Part shown: positions 1-19,930 of the stretch, piece after piece
How positions within the stretch are numbered: the first letter of the stretch is position 1
Layout: the number at the start of each line of letters is the position of its first letter
Origin: Tragulus kanchil
Taxonomy: Eukaryota > Chordata > Mammalia > Artiodactyla > Tragulidae
Assembly: GCA_022376925.1 (NCBI GenBank)
Contig: JAIOJX010000001.1
Location: 1,178,001-1,242,000 of the forward strand
Reading direction: 5' to 3'
Length of the DNA: 64,000 nt
The notes under the pieces: model-generated
What the model was told of the DNA's origin: nothing
Databases searched by the model: none
What the model saw: only the letters and a program-made list of their open reading frames with translations
Position numbers and translations under genes: made by a program

Positions 1-32
1 GGCCGCAAGAGGAGAGGAGGGCAGGGCCTCAC

Positions 33-8624
<8,592 letters not shown>

Positions 8625-8952
8625 GGCGGCAGCTGCCGGGCTGGGCCTGGGGAGAGACGAGAGCGGTCGGCGCCGCCCCAGCGCCCAGCCCAGGGTGCCC
8701 GCCCGCCCTCCTCCCGCCCTGCCTGGTCTCGGTCTCCGGCCGACAAGAGCCGCGCCCCCGAGGGAGGAGGCCTGCCAGCCGCCACCAGGCCTGAGCCCAG
8801 ACAGCAGCCCCAGCCGGGAGAGAGGAGGGGCCTCGGCCAGGGCGCCCGAGGGAGCGCGAGCGCAGGCAGGCTTGGGGCCATCCATCATTCCCCACCCGCT
8901 GCTGGAAAGCAGCCAGGAGGCCCGCCTCGGCTGGGCCACACCCAAGGGGGCC

Positions 8953-11131
8953 GCAGAGCTGGCAAAGAAGGGTGGGAGGCCCTCCAGGAAGGAGAAGCCA
9001 AACACCAGATCCCAGAGCCGAGGGGAGCCAGCGACACACAAGAAAGAGCAGCCCCGCCGTGGCCAAGCCAAGCCCACAGAGGCACCTCACAGCCCAGGTC
9101 GGGGAAGGAGAAAGGCAGGCAGAGAAGAATCGTAACCTGGACGGGGACTGGCAGGACACCTCCCCAGGACAGACACCTGAGGCATCAAAGCCTGAGACCA
9201 GATGGAACCCCGGGATACCACAGCCACCTTCCTCAGCCTCACTGCCTCCTTGTCCCAAGGGCCTCTCTCTGCCAGCTGACCAGAGCCTGCGACCCAGCCT
9301 CCCGGCTGCAGCACAAAGCCAAGTCGCGCCTGTCCCCACAGCAACACACAGAGACAGACAGACAGACAGACAGACGTCAGGCTCTGCTCAGGTACCGCCA
9401 GACGGACGCCCGGGCAGCACTGCGCAGTTCTCCCTCCACAGCCAGATGTTAGCTGGGCAAAGGGAGATGCGGGGGGCCCAGGAAGCGCTACGGAAGGGGC
9501 GCAGTGTTCTCAGAGACAGCGGAGACTCTGGGAGGACAGGGTGGGGACCACAGCAGTCCTGGGCTTGGTGGGTCTTCACCCAAGGCCACGCCCAGCCCTC
9601 GGCCAGCTCCACGCAGCAGACAGCGAGCAGTGTCGCGGCAGCCAAAGTGCGGGGCTCAGGGCTACCTTCGCAGTGCCCAAGCCCCAAGGAGACACAAGTT
9701 ACCCAGCTTGGGGGAGGAGGGTGCGGGAGGGGAGCCAAACCAACGTAGCACAGAAGAAAGGGGGCAAATGTACTGGCTAGAACAAGCAGCGGACCTAGCT
9801 CGGAGCTGCAAAGTTTCAGCTGCTCATCTCTCCCAGGCTCTTTTGTCAGGCCCGCATCCTGCACGAGCCCTTAAGCCAAGAGCCAGAGAAGAAAGGAAGA
9901 CGGAGAAGGGAGGCCTCCTGCCACCCTCGCCTCCTCCACACTGCCCGGCAAGACTAGCCTAAGAAAGAATGGGACAGGTCAGGAGAGAGACCTGCAGAGG
10001 CAAGACCTGAAGCCCAAGGGTCCACTGCAAACCTCAGCCTGCAGAGCTGGCAAAGAAGGGTGGGAGGCCCTCCAGGAAGGAAAGCCAAACACCAGATCCC
10101 AGAGCCGAGGGAGCCAGCGACACACAAGAAAGAGCAGCCCCGCCGTGGCCAAGCCAAGCCCACAGAGGCACCTCACAGCCCAGGTCGGGGAAGGAGAAAG
10201 GCAGGCAGAGAAGAATCGTAACCTGGACGGGGACTGGCAGGACACCTCCCCAGGACAGACACCTGAGGCATCAAAGCCTGAGACCAGATGGAACCCCGGG
10301 ATACCACAGCCACCTTCCTCAGCCTCACTGCCTCCTTGTCCCAAGGGCCTCTCTCTGCCAGCTGACCAGAGCCTGCGACCCAGCCTCCCGGCTGCAGCAC
10401 AAAGCCAAGTCGCGCCTGTCCCCACAGCAACACACAGAGACAGACAGACAGACAGACAGACGTCAGGCTCTGCTCAGGTACCGCCAGACGGACGCCCGGG
10501 CAGCACTGCGCAGTTCTCCCTCCACAGCCAGATGTTAGCTGGGCAAAGGGAGATGCGGGGGGCCCCAGGAAGCGCTACGGAAGGGGCGCAGTGTTCTCAG
10601 AGACAGCGGAGACTCTGGGAGGACAGGGTGGGGACCACAGCAGTCCTGGGCTTGGTGGGTCTTCACCCAAGGCCACGCCCAGCCCTCGGCCAGCTCCACG
10701 CAGCAGACAGCGAGCAGTGTCGCGGCAGCCAAAGTGCGGGGCTCAGGGCTACCTTCGCAGTGCCCAAGCCCCAAGGAGACACAAGTTACCCAGCTTGGGG
10801 GAGGAGGGTGCGGGAGGGGAGCCAAACCAACGTAGCACAGAAGAAAGGGGGCAAATGTACTGGCTAGAACAAGCAGCGGACCTAGCTCGGAGCTGCAAAG
10901 TTTCAGCTGCTCATCTCTCCCAGGCTCTTTTGTCAGGCCCGCATCCTGCACGAGCCCTTAAGCCAAGAGCCAGAGAAGAAAGGAAGACGGAGAAGGGAGG
11001 CCTCCTGCCACCCTCGCCTCCTCCACACTGCCCGGCAAGACTAGCCTAAGAAAGAATGGGACAGGTCAGGAGAGAGACCTGCAGAGGCAAGACCTGAAGC
11101 CCAAGGGTCCACTGCAAACCTCAGCCTGCAG
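8953..11131 (+). repeat. Tandem block D1, period about 1087
   Basis: 8953-10040 recurs at 10041-11131 in the same orientation, nearly identical apart from several one-base indels (for example a run of C near 9476 against 10563). The copies join at the 4-base overlap GCAG. The block lies in PLXNA3 intron 1 and carries no exon. Confidence 0.95.
9350..9374 (+). repeat. CAGA microsatellite
   Basis: Short run of GACA/CAGA tetranucleotides in PLXNA3 intron 1. The same run appears again at about 10436-10461 in the second copy of block D1. Confidence 0.85.
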
Positions 11132-11149
11132 CCTCCCCGTTAGCCTCAG

Positions 11150-12120
11150 GGAGCACAGGCCAAACCGGCCTGTGCTCCAGCCTCGCGGGGAGAGCCGGCG
11201 GACGGGGACAGCCCCGCGCAGAGCGCTGGCTCTAGCGCCCGCTCCCCGATGCCCCGCGCGGGAGTGCCGGCCCGGCTCGCCCTGCCCCGACCAGGGACAC
11301 CCCCACCCCCTCACTCGGGAGACCCACGGGAACCCCAGTGGATGGAGGCGCCGCGGCAGTCTTTGCAGGGGTCGCTCCTCCTCCACAAAGGGTCCCCGTC
11401 GGGCAAGAGGCTGGCCGCGGACCGGCCGTCCGTCCCGGCACCGAGCACGCAGGACCCGCCAGGCGGGAGCCCGCGAGGCAGCGGCAGGGCCCGACCCCTT
11501 CGAGGCCAAGGCGAACCCCGGGATGCCGGAGCCCGGAGCGGCCGAGCAAGCTGGCCCCGCAAGGGTGGCGCAGGATGGCGGCCACATACCTGTCCCTCCG
11601 CCGCCGCTGGCTCCGGGGGGCCGCCCGTCGGCCACGTGGACGCGCCCTCGAGCCCGACACCAGCGCGCCCGCGCGCCCCCGCCGCCGCGCCCCGCGCCCC
11701 GCGCGCCCGCGCCGCCGCCCACGCATTGGGCCGGCCCGCGGCCGCCGGGCCTTTTAAGCCCGGACCGTACCACCGCGTCGGGAAGGGGCGCTCGGGGCGA
11801 GCCGAGGCGCGGGCTCGCGGGCTGCGGACGGCCTTCTCCGGGCCAGGGCGCGGCCCAGCACGCAGCTCCAGCCCCGGGGAGCGGCCAGGCGCCCCGCCCG
11901 ACGAGCCGACCCCCCCCGCGCGATGGCCGCGTCCGGGGCGCGCGCCTCTCCGCCCCCGCCCCTCGGCCCGCCGCCTCCCACAAGCCTGGGACCCGGGGCG
12001 CGGGGCGGCCTCCGGGGCGCGCTGACTCCGCCCCGAGGCGCGGGGGCGCGCCCCAGGCCACCTGCCGCGGGGGCGCCGCGTCCCCCGCCCCGGTCCCTCA
12101 GGTGCACACCGGCCCGGTTT
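11150..12120 (-). promoter_or_regulatory. PLXNA3: CpG island; proposed PLXNA3 promoter and noncoding exon 1
   Basis: This is a dense GC and CpG block at the 5' side of PLXNA3. A strong minus-strand donor (ACAG|GTATGTGG, GT at 11589-11588) would end a noncoding exon 1 near 11590; it is the best donor I saw upstream of the exon 2 acceptor. An inverted CCAAT box (ATTGG on plus) lies near 11724-11728 beside a TTTTAA element. The transcription start cannot be fixed from sequence. Long open frames in this island on both strands reflect base composition. Confidence 0.55.
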
Positions 12121-12620
12121 GCGCAGTCCTGGCTCGGGCCACTCTCCCTCAGACGGTCCTTCATCCGGAGGGCCTGCGCGCGACAACATGCAGATGCGCA
12201 GCACGAGGACTCGAGGCTGTTTGCCATTGCCACCTGGCCCCTTCCCCACCAGCCACCGTGGCCCTGAATCAGAGGTTTTCGTTCCGTCTGCTTATTTTTC
12301 CTTTTCTATTCATAAACAGCTTTGTTGACCTATAATTCATCGATCATGTAAGTCACTTATGTAACATCCAATGACTTTTAATGTATTCACACAAAGTTGT
12401 GCCACCATCCCTATTCAATTCCAAAACAGTTTCATCAGCCCCAGAACAAAACATATACCATTAGCCATCCTCCTATACACTCCAGGTGAATTTTAGGATG
12501 AACTTTTCAATTTCTGCAAAAAACAAACAACAACAAAAAAACCCAGAAAATCCAGTGGGAGTTTGCTAGGTATTGGATTGAATTTGTAAATCAGTTTGGA
12601 GAGTGTTACCGTCTTAACCA
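12120..12620. other. Intergenic DNA, nothing recognised
   Basis: AT-rich transition out of the CpG island. I see no exon, RNA gene or repeat that I can name. Confidence 0.5.
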
Positions 12621-12621
12621 G

Positions 12622-12846
12622 GCTTCCCAAGTGGAGCTAGTGGTAAAGGACCTGCCTGCCAATGCAGGAGACGTGAGACTCGGGTTCTGCCCCCCGGTTG
12701 GGAAGCTCCCCTGGAGGAGGGCATGGCAACCCACTCCAGGACTCTTGCTTGGAGAGTCCAATGAGCAGAGAAGCCTGGCGGGCTACAGTCCATAGGGTCA
12801 CAGAGAGTCGGACACGAATGAAGCGACTGAGCACACACGCGCACAC
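12622..12846 (+). mobile_element. Bov-tA SINE
   Basis: tRNA-derived head (CCAATGCAGGAGACG) followed by the Bov-A part, with the characteristic AACCCACTCCAGG and GGGTCACAGAGAGTCGGACA segments. Bov-tA is restricted to ruminants. Confidence 0.85.
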
Positions 12847-13409
12847 CATCTTAACGTGATTCTTAACATCCATGAACTTAGGATGTTATGATAATTCATG
12901 TGTATTCATTTCAATTTGGCTAGGCTATAGTCGGCAGTTATTGAATCAAGCACTCATCCAGGTGTTGCTGTGAATGAGTTTTATAGATGTAGTCAACATC
13001 AACAATCAGTTGACTTTAAGATCACACTCTATAATGTGGGTGAATCTTGTCCACTCAACTGAAGGCCTTAAAAGCAAAAATAGAGGTTTTCTAGAAAAAT
13101 AGATATTCTACCTCAAGACTGTCATGTAGAAGGCCTGCTTGAATCCACAGCTTTTTGCCAACCCAACCTACAAATTCTAGACTTGCCACTTTGCCAGCCC
13201 TCACAACCACAGGAGCTAATTCCTCAAAATAAATCGTGTGTGGCAAAATTAATCATATGTGTGTATGTCCTGTTCTGTTACTCTGAAGAACCCTGACTCA
13301 ACAAATGTCTTTTCATTTACTGAGGTTTGCCTTAATTTTTTTTCCAGTGATATTCTCTAGTTTACAATGTTCACGTTTTGCATTTCTGTTGTTAATTTTT
13401 TTTTACTAT

Positions 13410-13573
13410 TTCATTTATTTATCTGACTGCACCAGGTCTTAGTTGAGGCAGGTGAACTTTAGCATATGAACTCTTAGTTGGGGCATGTGGGATCTAGCTC
13501 CCTGACCAGGAATTGAACCTGGGCCCCCTGCACTGGGAATGCAGTCTTAGCCACTGAACCACCAGGGAAATCC
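13410..13573 (-). mobile_element. tRNA-derived SINE (CHR-like), older copy
   Basis: Antisense element. Reverse-complemented, it starts with a tRNA-like head and internal promoter B-box region (GGTTCAATTCC) and ends in an A/T-rich tail at the low-coordinate side. Second copy at 14484-14647 is due to block D2. Confidence 0.7.
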
Positions 13574-13608
13574 TCTATTGTTAATTTATTCCTAAGTATT
13601 TTATTCTT

Positions 13609-13877
13609 TTTTTTCTAAAACACTTTTTTTTGGCACTTCTATTGATCTTTCATTTATTTATCTTTGTTCTTTGGCCTGTGTGGGCTTCACATTGCAGTGG
13701 CCTCTCTCGCTGCAGAGCATCGGCTCTGGGCGCATGCGCTCCAGAGCTCTGGCTTGGTCATTGGACACATCGGTCCAGCCGCTTCACGGCACGTGGGATC
13801 TTCCCAGGCCAGGGATGGAACCGGCGCCCCTTGCACTGCAAGGCGGTGTCCTTACCCACTGGACCACCAGGGAAGCC
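13609..13877 (-). mobile_element. Young CHR-like SINE, antisense, with target-site duplication
   Basis: Nearly full-length copy of the young SINE family also found at 20497, 54946 and 55305. The flanks carry a target duplication AGTATTTTATTCTT at about 13594 and 13879, and a T-rich run lies at the low side. It is duplicated at about 14683-14951 by block D2. Confidence 0.85.
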
Positions 13878-13929
13878 CAGTATTTTATTCTTTATGATGC
13901 TACTGTAAAACAGAATTGCTCATTGCTCA

Positions 13930-14125
13930 GGTACAGAAATATGACTGATTTTTATGTAATGATCTTTCATCTTGCAACTTTGCTAAACTCATTTATTAGT
14001 TCTAACATTTTTTCAGCAGATGTATTAGAATTTTGCATATACAAGATTATGTCATCTGAGAATAGAGATAGTTTTACTTCTTCCTTTCTAATCTCACTGG
14101 CTATATTGTCCTGGCTACACCCTCC
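13930..14125 (-). mobile_element. L1 ORF2 fragment
   Basis: On the minus strand a short open stretch reads LSLFSDDIILYMQN and ELINEFSKVA, the reverse transcriptase region of L1 ORF2 with the F-x-DD motif altered to FSDD. It is open at neither end and is a dead fragment. Repeated at about 15004-15199 by block D2. Confidence 0.8.
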
Positions 14126-15409
14126 AGTCAAATGTTGGATAGAAATGGTCATTTTCTTTAACTTTATAATTTGAAATAATTTCAGACTTACAGAAAAGCT
14201 GTAAGAATAATACAGAAAGCTCCCATGGACCCTTAACTCACATTCACCAAGAGTCCCTATTTTGTTGCCAGCCCTCACAACCACAGGAGCTAATTCCTCA
14301 AAATAAATCGTGTGTGGCAAAATTAATCATATGTGTGTATGTCCTGTTCTGTTACTCTGAAGAACCCTGACTCAACAAATGTCTTTTCATTTACTGAGGT
14401 TTGCCTTAATTTTTTTTCCAGTGATATTCTCTAGTTTACAATGTTCACGTTTTGCATTTCTGTTGTTAATTTTTTTTTACTATTTCATTTATTTATCTGA
14501 CTGCACCAGGTCTTAGTTGAGGCAGGTGAACTTTAGCATATGAACTCTTAGTTGGGGCATGTGGGATCTAGCTCCCTGACCAGGAATTGAACCTGGGCCC
14601 CCTGCACTGGGAATGCAGTCTTAGCCACTGAACCACCAGGGAAATCCTCTATTGTTAATTTATTCCTAAGTATTTTATTCTTTTTTTTCTAAAACACTTT
14701 TTTTTGGCACTTCTATTGATCTTTCATTTATTTATCTTTGTTCTTTGGCCTGTGTGGGCTTCACATTGCAGTGGCCTCTCTCGCTGCAGAGCATCGGCTC
14801 TGGGCGCATGCGCTCCAGAGCTCTGGCTTGGTCATTGGACACATCGGTCCAGCCGCTTCACGGCACGTGGGATCTTCCCAGGCCAGGGATGGAACCGGCG
14901 CCCCTTGCACTGCAAGGCGGTGTCCTTACCCACTGGACCACCAGGGAAGCCCAGTATTTTATTCTTTATGATGCTACTGTAAAACAGAATTGCTCATTGC
15001 TCAGGTACAGAAATATGACTGATTTTTATGTAATGATCTTTCATCTTGCAACTTTGCTAAACTCATTTATTAGTTCTAACATTTTTTCAGCAGATGTATT
15101 AGAATTTTGCATATACAAGATTATGTCATCTGAGAATAGAGATAGTTTTACTTCTTCCTTTCTAATCTCACTGGCTATATTGTCCTGGCTACACCCTCCA
15201 GTCAAATGTTGGATAGAAATGGTCATTTTCTTTAACTTTATAATTTGAAATAATTTCAGACTTACAGAAAAGCTGTAAGAATAATACAGAAAGCTCCCAT
15301 GGACCCTTAACTCACATTCACCAAGAGTCCCTATTTTGTTCCGTTTGCTTTCTCATTATCTCTCTCTCATGTGGGTGCATATAGATTGATTTTCTGTCTT
15401 AATATTTTC

Positions 15410-15500
15410 TCAGGCTCCCTTGGTTTCTCAGTGGTAAAGAATCCGCCAGCCAATGCAGCAGATGGGTTTGATCCCTGGTCCAGAAAGATCCCAAATGCTT
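15410..15500 (+). mobile_element. Partial Bov-tA-like SINE
   Basis: The head is recognisable (TGGTAAAGAATCCGCC, CCAATGCAGCAGATG) but the element breaks off after about 90 bases. Confidence 0.65.
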
Positions 15501-15536
15501 CAGAGTGATAGATGACGGTGGATAGGTTACGTAGAA

Positions 15537-16017
15537 TGGTGTTGGATTCTTGATCTCCAAAGAAGAATTCACACTGGGATCAAAAAGACTTGGTTTTGGT
15601 CACTCAGAGCTTCATGCAGTAAAAAGTTCATTAAAGAAAAAAGGGATAGAGAAAGTTTCCAGTATAGACACTGAAAGGTGGATAGAAGAATACCTCCAGA
15701 AGCTAGTTTAGACAAATCGTTCTGTACTTTCCAGTTGATTATTAATAATACATCAAAAGAACATCTTAAGGTTGTAAAGGCCTTGCTAGGCCCACTCCCA
15801 CAACATTAACATAAGATTAGCCACAGGATAGTCTCCAGCCATCTAGACTGGATGAGACATGCCAACGTAAAATAGTTTGCCTCCATAAAATAATAACGTT
15901 AGTTTCAGAGTAAATCTTTACCATGACAAACATTTTAGGCTAGAAAATGTTTGTTCCCCCTCCTCCTCCTCAGAAACCTCTGGCCTCCTTACCAAGTCTG
16001 CCTATTCACCCCTTTCA
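15537..16017 (-). mobile_element. Solo LTR-like segment
   Basis: Read on the minus strand it runs from TGAAAGGGGTG to AATCCAACA, giving the TG...CA ends of a retroviral LTR about 480 bases long. No coding remnant adjoins it. Family assignment was not possible. Confidence 0.45.
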
Positions 16018-16049
16018 ATACAACTAAGCCCGTGCACCCCAGCTATTGA

Positions 16050-16190
16050 GCCTGTGCTCTAGAAGCTTGGAAACCGCAACTACTGAAGCCCATTCACCCT
16101 AGAGCCCGTGCTCTGCAACAAGAGAAGCCACCGCAAAGAGAAGCCCATGCAGCCACGAAGACCCAGCACAGACAAAACCAAATAAACAAG
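16050..16190 (+). mobile_element. SINE 3' part
   Basis: Degenerate segment with GAAGCC...GTGCTCTGCAACAAGAGAAGCC and an AAATAAACAA tail, typical of ruminant CHR/Bov-type SINEs. Confidence 0.6.
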
Positions 16191-16746
16191 AAAAGACCTA
16201 TGAGGCTAAAAAAGAAAAAAAAAAAAAAAAACCTATGAGGCTGACATTCTAAGAAAATTATAATAAAAAATATTTTCTCAACTATGTTTACGTTGCATAC
16301 AGTTTACCCGTTTATCCCGAAATACTTGCCTCTGTGTTTCACAACCTCAGCATAATCACTGTACTATAATCCTTATAACCAAGAGGACATAACCATAGTA
16401 TAACTATCAACATCAGAAATGTTAACATGATAACATCATTTTATCTATGATCTTGTCAAAATTTTACCAATTGTCCCCTTGTCCTTCGTAGTTTTGTGTT
16501 TTTCTGATCCAGGATCTGGTTTAGGATCCCATGTGGCATTTCATTCTCATGTTTCCTTGGTGCCTTTTAATCTGGAAGAATCCTCTGCTTTTCTTGGCCT
16601 TTCATGATATGGACATTTTTGAAGACTGCAGGCCGGGTATTTGGTGGACTGTCCTCAGGTTGTATTTGTCTGATGTTTTCTCAGGGGAAGAGTCAGGCTA
16701 TGTGGTATTGGGAGGATGCCAGGCCCTCTCTGTTCTTCTTATCAGT

Positions 16747-17196
16747 ATTACCGAGTCCAGGCTCAATCTGCTCGCTGCACGACAGGCCAATGAATCTGAG
16801 AGACAAGGTGTTGAGGCAAGGAAAACGACTTTATTTGGAAAGCAGCTGACCGAGAAGATGGCAGGCTAGCGCCTGGAAAAAAAGCATCTTATTGGGGTTT
16901 GGATGCCAGGCTATTTCATAGATCAGGCATTGGAGGGTGAGGAAGCAAAGAAGAAAGGCCATTAATCTTGCAAACATCTCTTACAATGGCAAGCCTCAGG
17001 CAGAAGTGTTAATTTTTCTCTTCCAGCCATCTAGAGGTGGACAGGAGTCTTGAACTAAGGGATTTTACTTTAACACTCAGGCAGAGGGGCCGGGCCCTCC
17101 AGGCAAGCCATGAAGTGTGACTATAATAACAATAGCAACAGAAAGCAAGGCAAAGAAAGTTTGCTACACTGAGCCAGAATTGATTTTCGCCCTGCA
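16747..17196 (-). mobile_element. Endogenous retrovirus LTR, copy 1
   Basis: Minus strand, about 450 bases, beginning TGCAGGGCGAAAATC and ending ACTCGGTAAT. An AATAAA signal lies on the minus strand at about 16829-16835. A sister LTR in the same orientation is at 22837-23636; the pair could flank one old provirus whose interior carries no readable viral gene. Confidence 0.7.
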
Positions 17197-17899
17197 GCAA
17201 TTCCTCACTGTCAAAGTCTATTCTACAATCTTGTGAAAAAGAGGTGCTAATTTTATATATAGAGAGAAGTAACTTTAAAAAAAAAAGGTGCTGACCATTC
17301 TGGCCAGGTGGATCTTTCTGGAGGTGTCTGCCATCGTTGCCAGGGTTTCAAAGGTTGAGGTGTGTCTTTCTGTTCCTCTTTTGGAAAGTGCCCATTTTAC
17401 ATCTGCAGACTTAGAAATACTTAACTTTAAATCCACAAGAAAGCATCTCAAGTTAAGAAATGTAGCATTCTTCTATGTATGGGAAGATGCAAGAATCAAG
17501 GCTCATTAAAATTCTTCCCATGGTATTGACCTCCCTGTCTGTGATCCCACACTCTGAGTTCGGTCAGGGTCTACTACAGGGACCGGCCACAGTCCGAGGA
17601 CTGCCACGTGGCAGGTGTCCCCACTTGCTCGGGGCTCACTGGCTCCTGTTGAAGGGCTCTAATCGCTGACTCCATTTCTCAAGGGTTCCCGTCTTCTGGG
17701 AGACAGAAGAGACGGGAAGACTTCATGATCAGCTTTGGTTCTGCGGTGCTGGGAGGCTCATCCCAGCTCAGGCAAGCACTCTTGATATGCCACTCCAGGT
17801 TTGAAGTTTTGTACCAGGCCCCATCAATAATTAAAATTCTCTGGAGTCTAACTACAGTCCAGGAAACGTTTTCCTTTGTTGCTTCTTCCCATATCTAGA

Positions 17900-18330
17900 A
17901 TTGATAGGGACAGAGTAGAACAGGTAGGTGGTTGTGGAGTCCTAGTAGGGGATGGTAGGTAGAAGGGAGACACCTGAGAAAGGCTGGGAGGCCAGTGAGT
18001 GGACGATAACTCAGGAGAGCTGCTCCTTGTTCAGTAAAGCAGGCTCAACTGGGTATAAACAGCTGAGGAAGGAGGAGCTGGCGAAGAAGCAGCCAATGAT
18101 GTATGTCCTGCATCTGCGTCTGCTCGAGGGGGCGGTCTTCTACCATCCTGTATATATGGCTGCCCACTCAGTTGAGGGGAGAGCAGAGCAGGGCTTTCCT
18201 GCCTGGCCGCCTGCACCTCTTACAAGTACCCTATCCTAATAAATCCTCTTCTTGCCTGTCACTCTGCCTCTCGCTGAATTCCTTCTGCGTGGAGGCACGA
18301 AGAACCCGAGCCTCAGTGGGTCCAGACGTT
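17900..18330 (+). mobile_element. Plus-strand LTR 3' part of another retroviral family
   Basis: A TATATA element at about 18150, AATAAA at 18238 and a pyrimidine-rich R/U5-like stretch are followed at 18316 by a GTGGGTCC segment that looks like the start of a leader. The 5' limit is unclear. Confidence 0.45.
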
Positions 18331-18340
18331 GGGTGAGTGC

Positions 18341-18571
18341 TGGATTAAGTCTCAGTTGCGTGGGTTCGAGTCCCAGACAGGTTTTTGGCCGGGATTGTGT
18401 CCTGACTATGTGGATTCACATCCCAAGCAGGGTTGTGACTGGGGTTAGGCCTTAGCCACGTGGGTTCGAGTCCCAAACCAGGTTTTGGCTAGGTTCAAGC
18501 CCCAGTCACGTGGGTTCAAGTCCCAAACAGGGTTTGATCAGGTCTGGGCCCTGGGTTTAAGTCTCAAATCG
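18341..18571 (+). repeat. 50-bp tandem repeat in the LTR leader
   Basis: A core TGGGTTCGAGTCCCA recurs at 18361, 18411 (degenerate), 18461 and 18511, exactly 50 bases apart, with a further degenerate copy near 18552. Two of the copies are preceded by CACG, making the E-box CACGTG. The core resembles the B-box/T-arm of a tRNA. Confidence 0.8.
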
Positions 18572-18930
18572 AGGTAAAACCCTTTCAGTTATGCCTAAAT
18601 GCTTTGCCACAATCCTTACATTTAAAAGGTTTCTCTCTAGTATGGACCCTGAGATGTACAATAAGATGATAGCTGTACATAAAGGCTTTGCCACAATCCT
18701 TACATTTATGAGGTTTCTCTCTGGTGAGGATTTGTCGATGGTGACTAAGCTTTGGATTCTGATTAAAGGTTTTACCATATCCTGTACATTTGAAAGATTT
18801 CTCTCCTGTATGACATTTCCTATGTCTATTTAGATGTGATGGGTTCAGAAAGACTTTCCCACACATACTACAGTTTGGTTTGTGTGGATTCTGAATAGTC
18901 TGCTGTCGAATAAAGGTAAAACCCTTTCAG
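18572..18930 (-). pseudogene. C2H2 zinc-finger gene fragment
   Basis: On the minus strand about three to four zinc-finger units are readable, with the linker motif HTGEK/HTREKP and the pattern C-x2-C...H-x3-H (CKDCGKAF, CSMCGKVF). One finger has lost its second Cys (CTGYGKTF), the reading frame ends after RHN, and the first fingers are in another frame. No KRAB exon or start is present. The segment is bounded by a 17-base direct repeat AGGTAAAACCCTTTCAG at 18572-18588 and 18914-18930. It is not a working gene. Confidence 0.8.
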
Positions 18931-19075
18931 ACCGATGTCTCCAACTGCCGAGCCGAAGCTCTGGAACGCATGCATCCAGAGCCGGTGTTCTGCAGCGACA
19001 GGCCACTGCAATGGGAGGTGGATGAAAATAAATAAATGAAAGACCAATAGAAGTGGCCAAAAAAAAAAAAAAGGC
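18931..19075 (+). mobile_element. 5'-truncated young CHR-like SINE
   Basis: Begins inside the SINE body (CCAACTGCCGAGCC) and ends with AGACCAATAGAAGTGGCC plus a run of A. It abuts the 17-base repeat at the right edge of the zinc-finger fragment. Confidence 0.8.
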
Positions 19076-19311
19076 ATTCCAAGAAAACTTTCTTCTCAAT
19101 GGCCAGAAAAAGCCAAATTCAAGTCTTAGGAAATCTTGATCTTGCATAACTCTTTCTAGTCTCTTTTGTTTTTTTACATATTCCTTTATTGAAACACACA
19201 TCTTAGTTTCCCTAAAGCTTTTTTCTACAATGAGGTACATTTCTTGGTGACAAATTTGTAACAGATGTTAAGCCAGGCATAATGAAAGTATTACATTTAA
19301 TATTTTATTTA

Positions 19312-19420
19312 GGACTTTCCTGGTAGTCCACTGGTTAAGACTCCATGCTCCCACCACAGAGGACACAGGTTCAATCCCTGATGGGGGAACTAAGATCCTA
19401 CATACCTAAAGTCAAAAAAA
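19312..19420 (+). mobile_element. CHR-like SINE
   Basis: tRNA-like head TCCACTGGTTAAGACTCC and B-box AGGTTCAATCCCTG are visible; the body is short. Confidence 0.7.
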
Positions 19421-19500
19421 TTAAATTATAATATTTTATTTAATAGACTGATGACTCAAGACATGTCTATATTATTTGATCAATAAATTTAAACCTTAAT

Positions 19501-19930
19501 GCCGAGGTCTGTGTGCGGGTTGGAAAAGAATTTCCAGACACGAGGCAGAGTGAGAGGCAAGTAGAGTTTGTTAGAGTGGGGGAGGGAGAGGCACTGCCCA
19601 TGCAGTGGGCGGCTCAGAGGGAACTGACCCTAAGCAGGGGTCTTTGATCCATTTTATACCTGGGGTCTAAGGAGTGGCACAGAGGTCTTAAGGGTCACTG
19701 CTGATTGGATGGTGCACTGGGTGGAGCAGAGTGATGACTACAGTGTGAGGAAAAGGCAATAGAGTCCAAGGAGGGACACAGGTGTCTTAAGGACTGGGCT
19801 GTGGCCTAGAGCCCGGGGGAGACAGGACAGTAAGGGTGTTGCATTCCAAGCCCCTCCTAGTTTGCCTTGTTCTTTCATCCTTGGGCACCACACTTAACAC
19901 TAGATATTTCTCAGTCCATGTGGATCTTAA
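19501..19930 (-). mobile_element. Solo LTR-like segment with CCAAT and TATA boxes
   Basis: On the minus strand a CCAAT box (ATTGG on plus, 19704-19708) is followed about 50 bases later by TATAAA (plus 19653-19658) and then a pyrimidine-rich region ending near 19501. This spacing is that of a retroviral U3 promoter. No flanking viral gene is readable. Confidence 0.5.

Larger units (their letters stand above)
8647..11589 (-). other. PLXNA3: PLXNA3 intron 1 (proposed)
   Basis: No coding exon was found between the exon 2 acceptor and the proposed exon 1 donor. The interval holds the tandem block 8953-11131 and a short CAGA microsatellite at about 9350-9374, repeated at about 10436-10461 because of that block. 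Without the extra copy the intron would be about 1.9 kb. Confidence 0.55.
13191..15338 (+). repeat. Tandem block D2, period 1074
   Basis: 13191-14264 is repeated at 14265-15338 with no net length change. The repeated unit carries an older antisense SINE, a young antisense SINE and an L1 fragment. Confidence 0.95.

Noticed and set aside
11172..12335. 387-codon plus-strand frame in the CpG island
   Set aside because: High GC removes stop codons; the product is Pro/Arg/Ala-rich with no domain, and minus-strand frames overlap it equally.
18361..18571. CRISPR-like array because of regular 50-bp spacing
   Set aside because: Eukaryotic retroviral context, degenerate copies and no spacer diversity; it is a simple tandem repeat.
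18585..18866. 93-codon zinc-finger frame as a real gene
   Set aside because: A key Cys is lost, it is truncated at both ends, and neighbouring fingers are in another frame.
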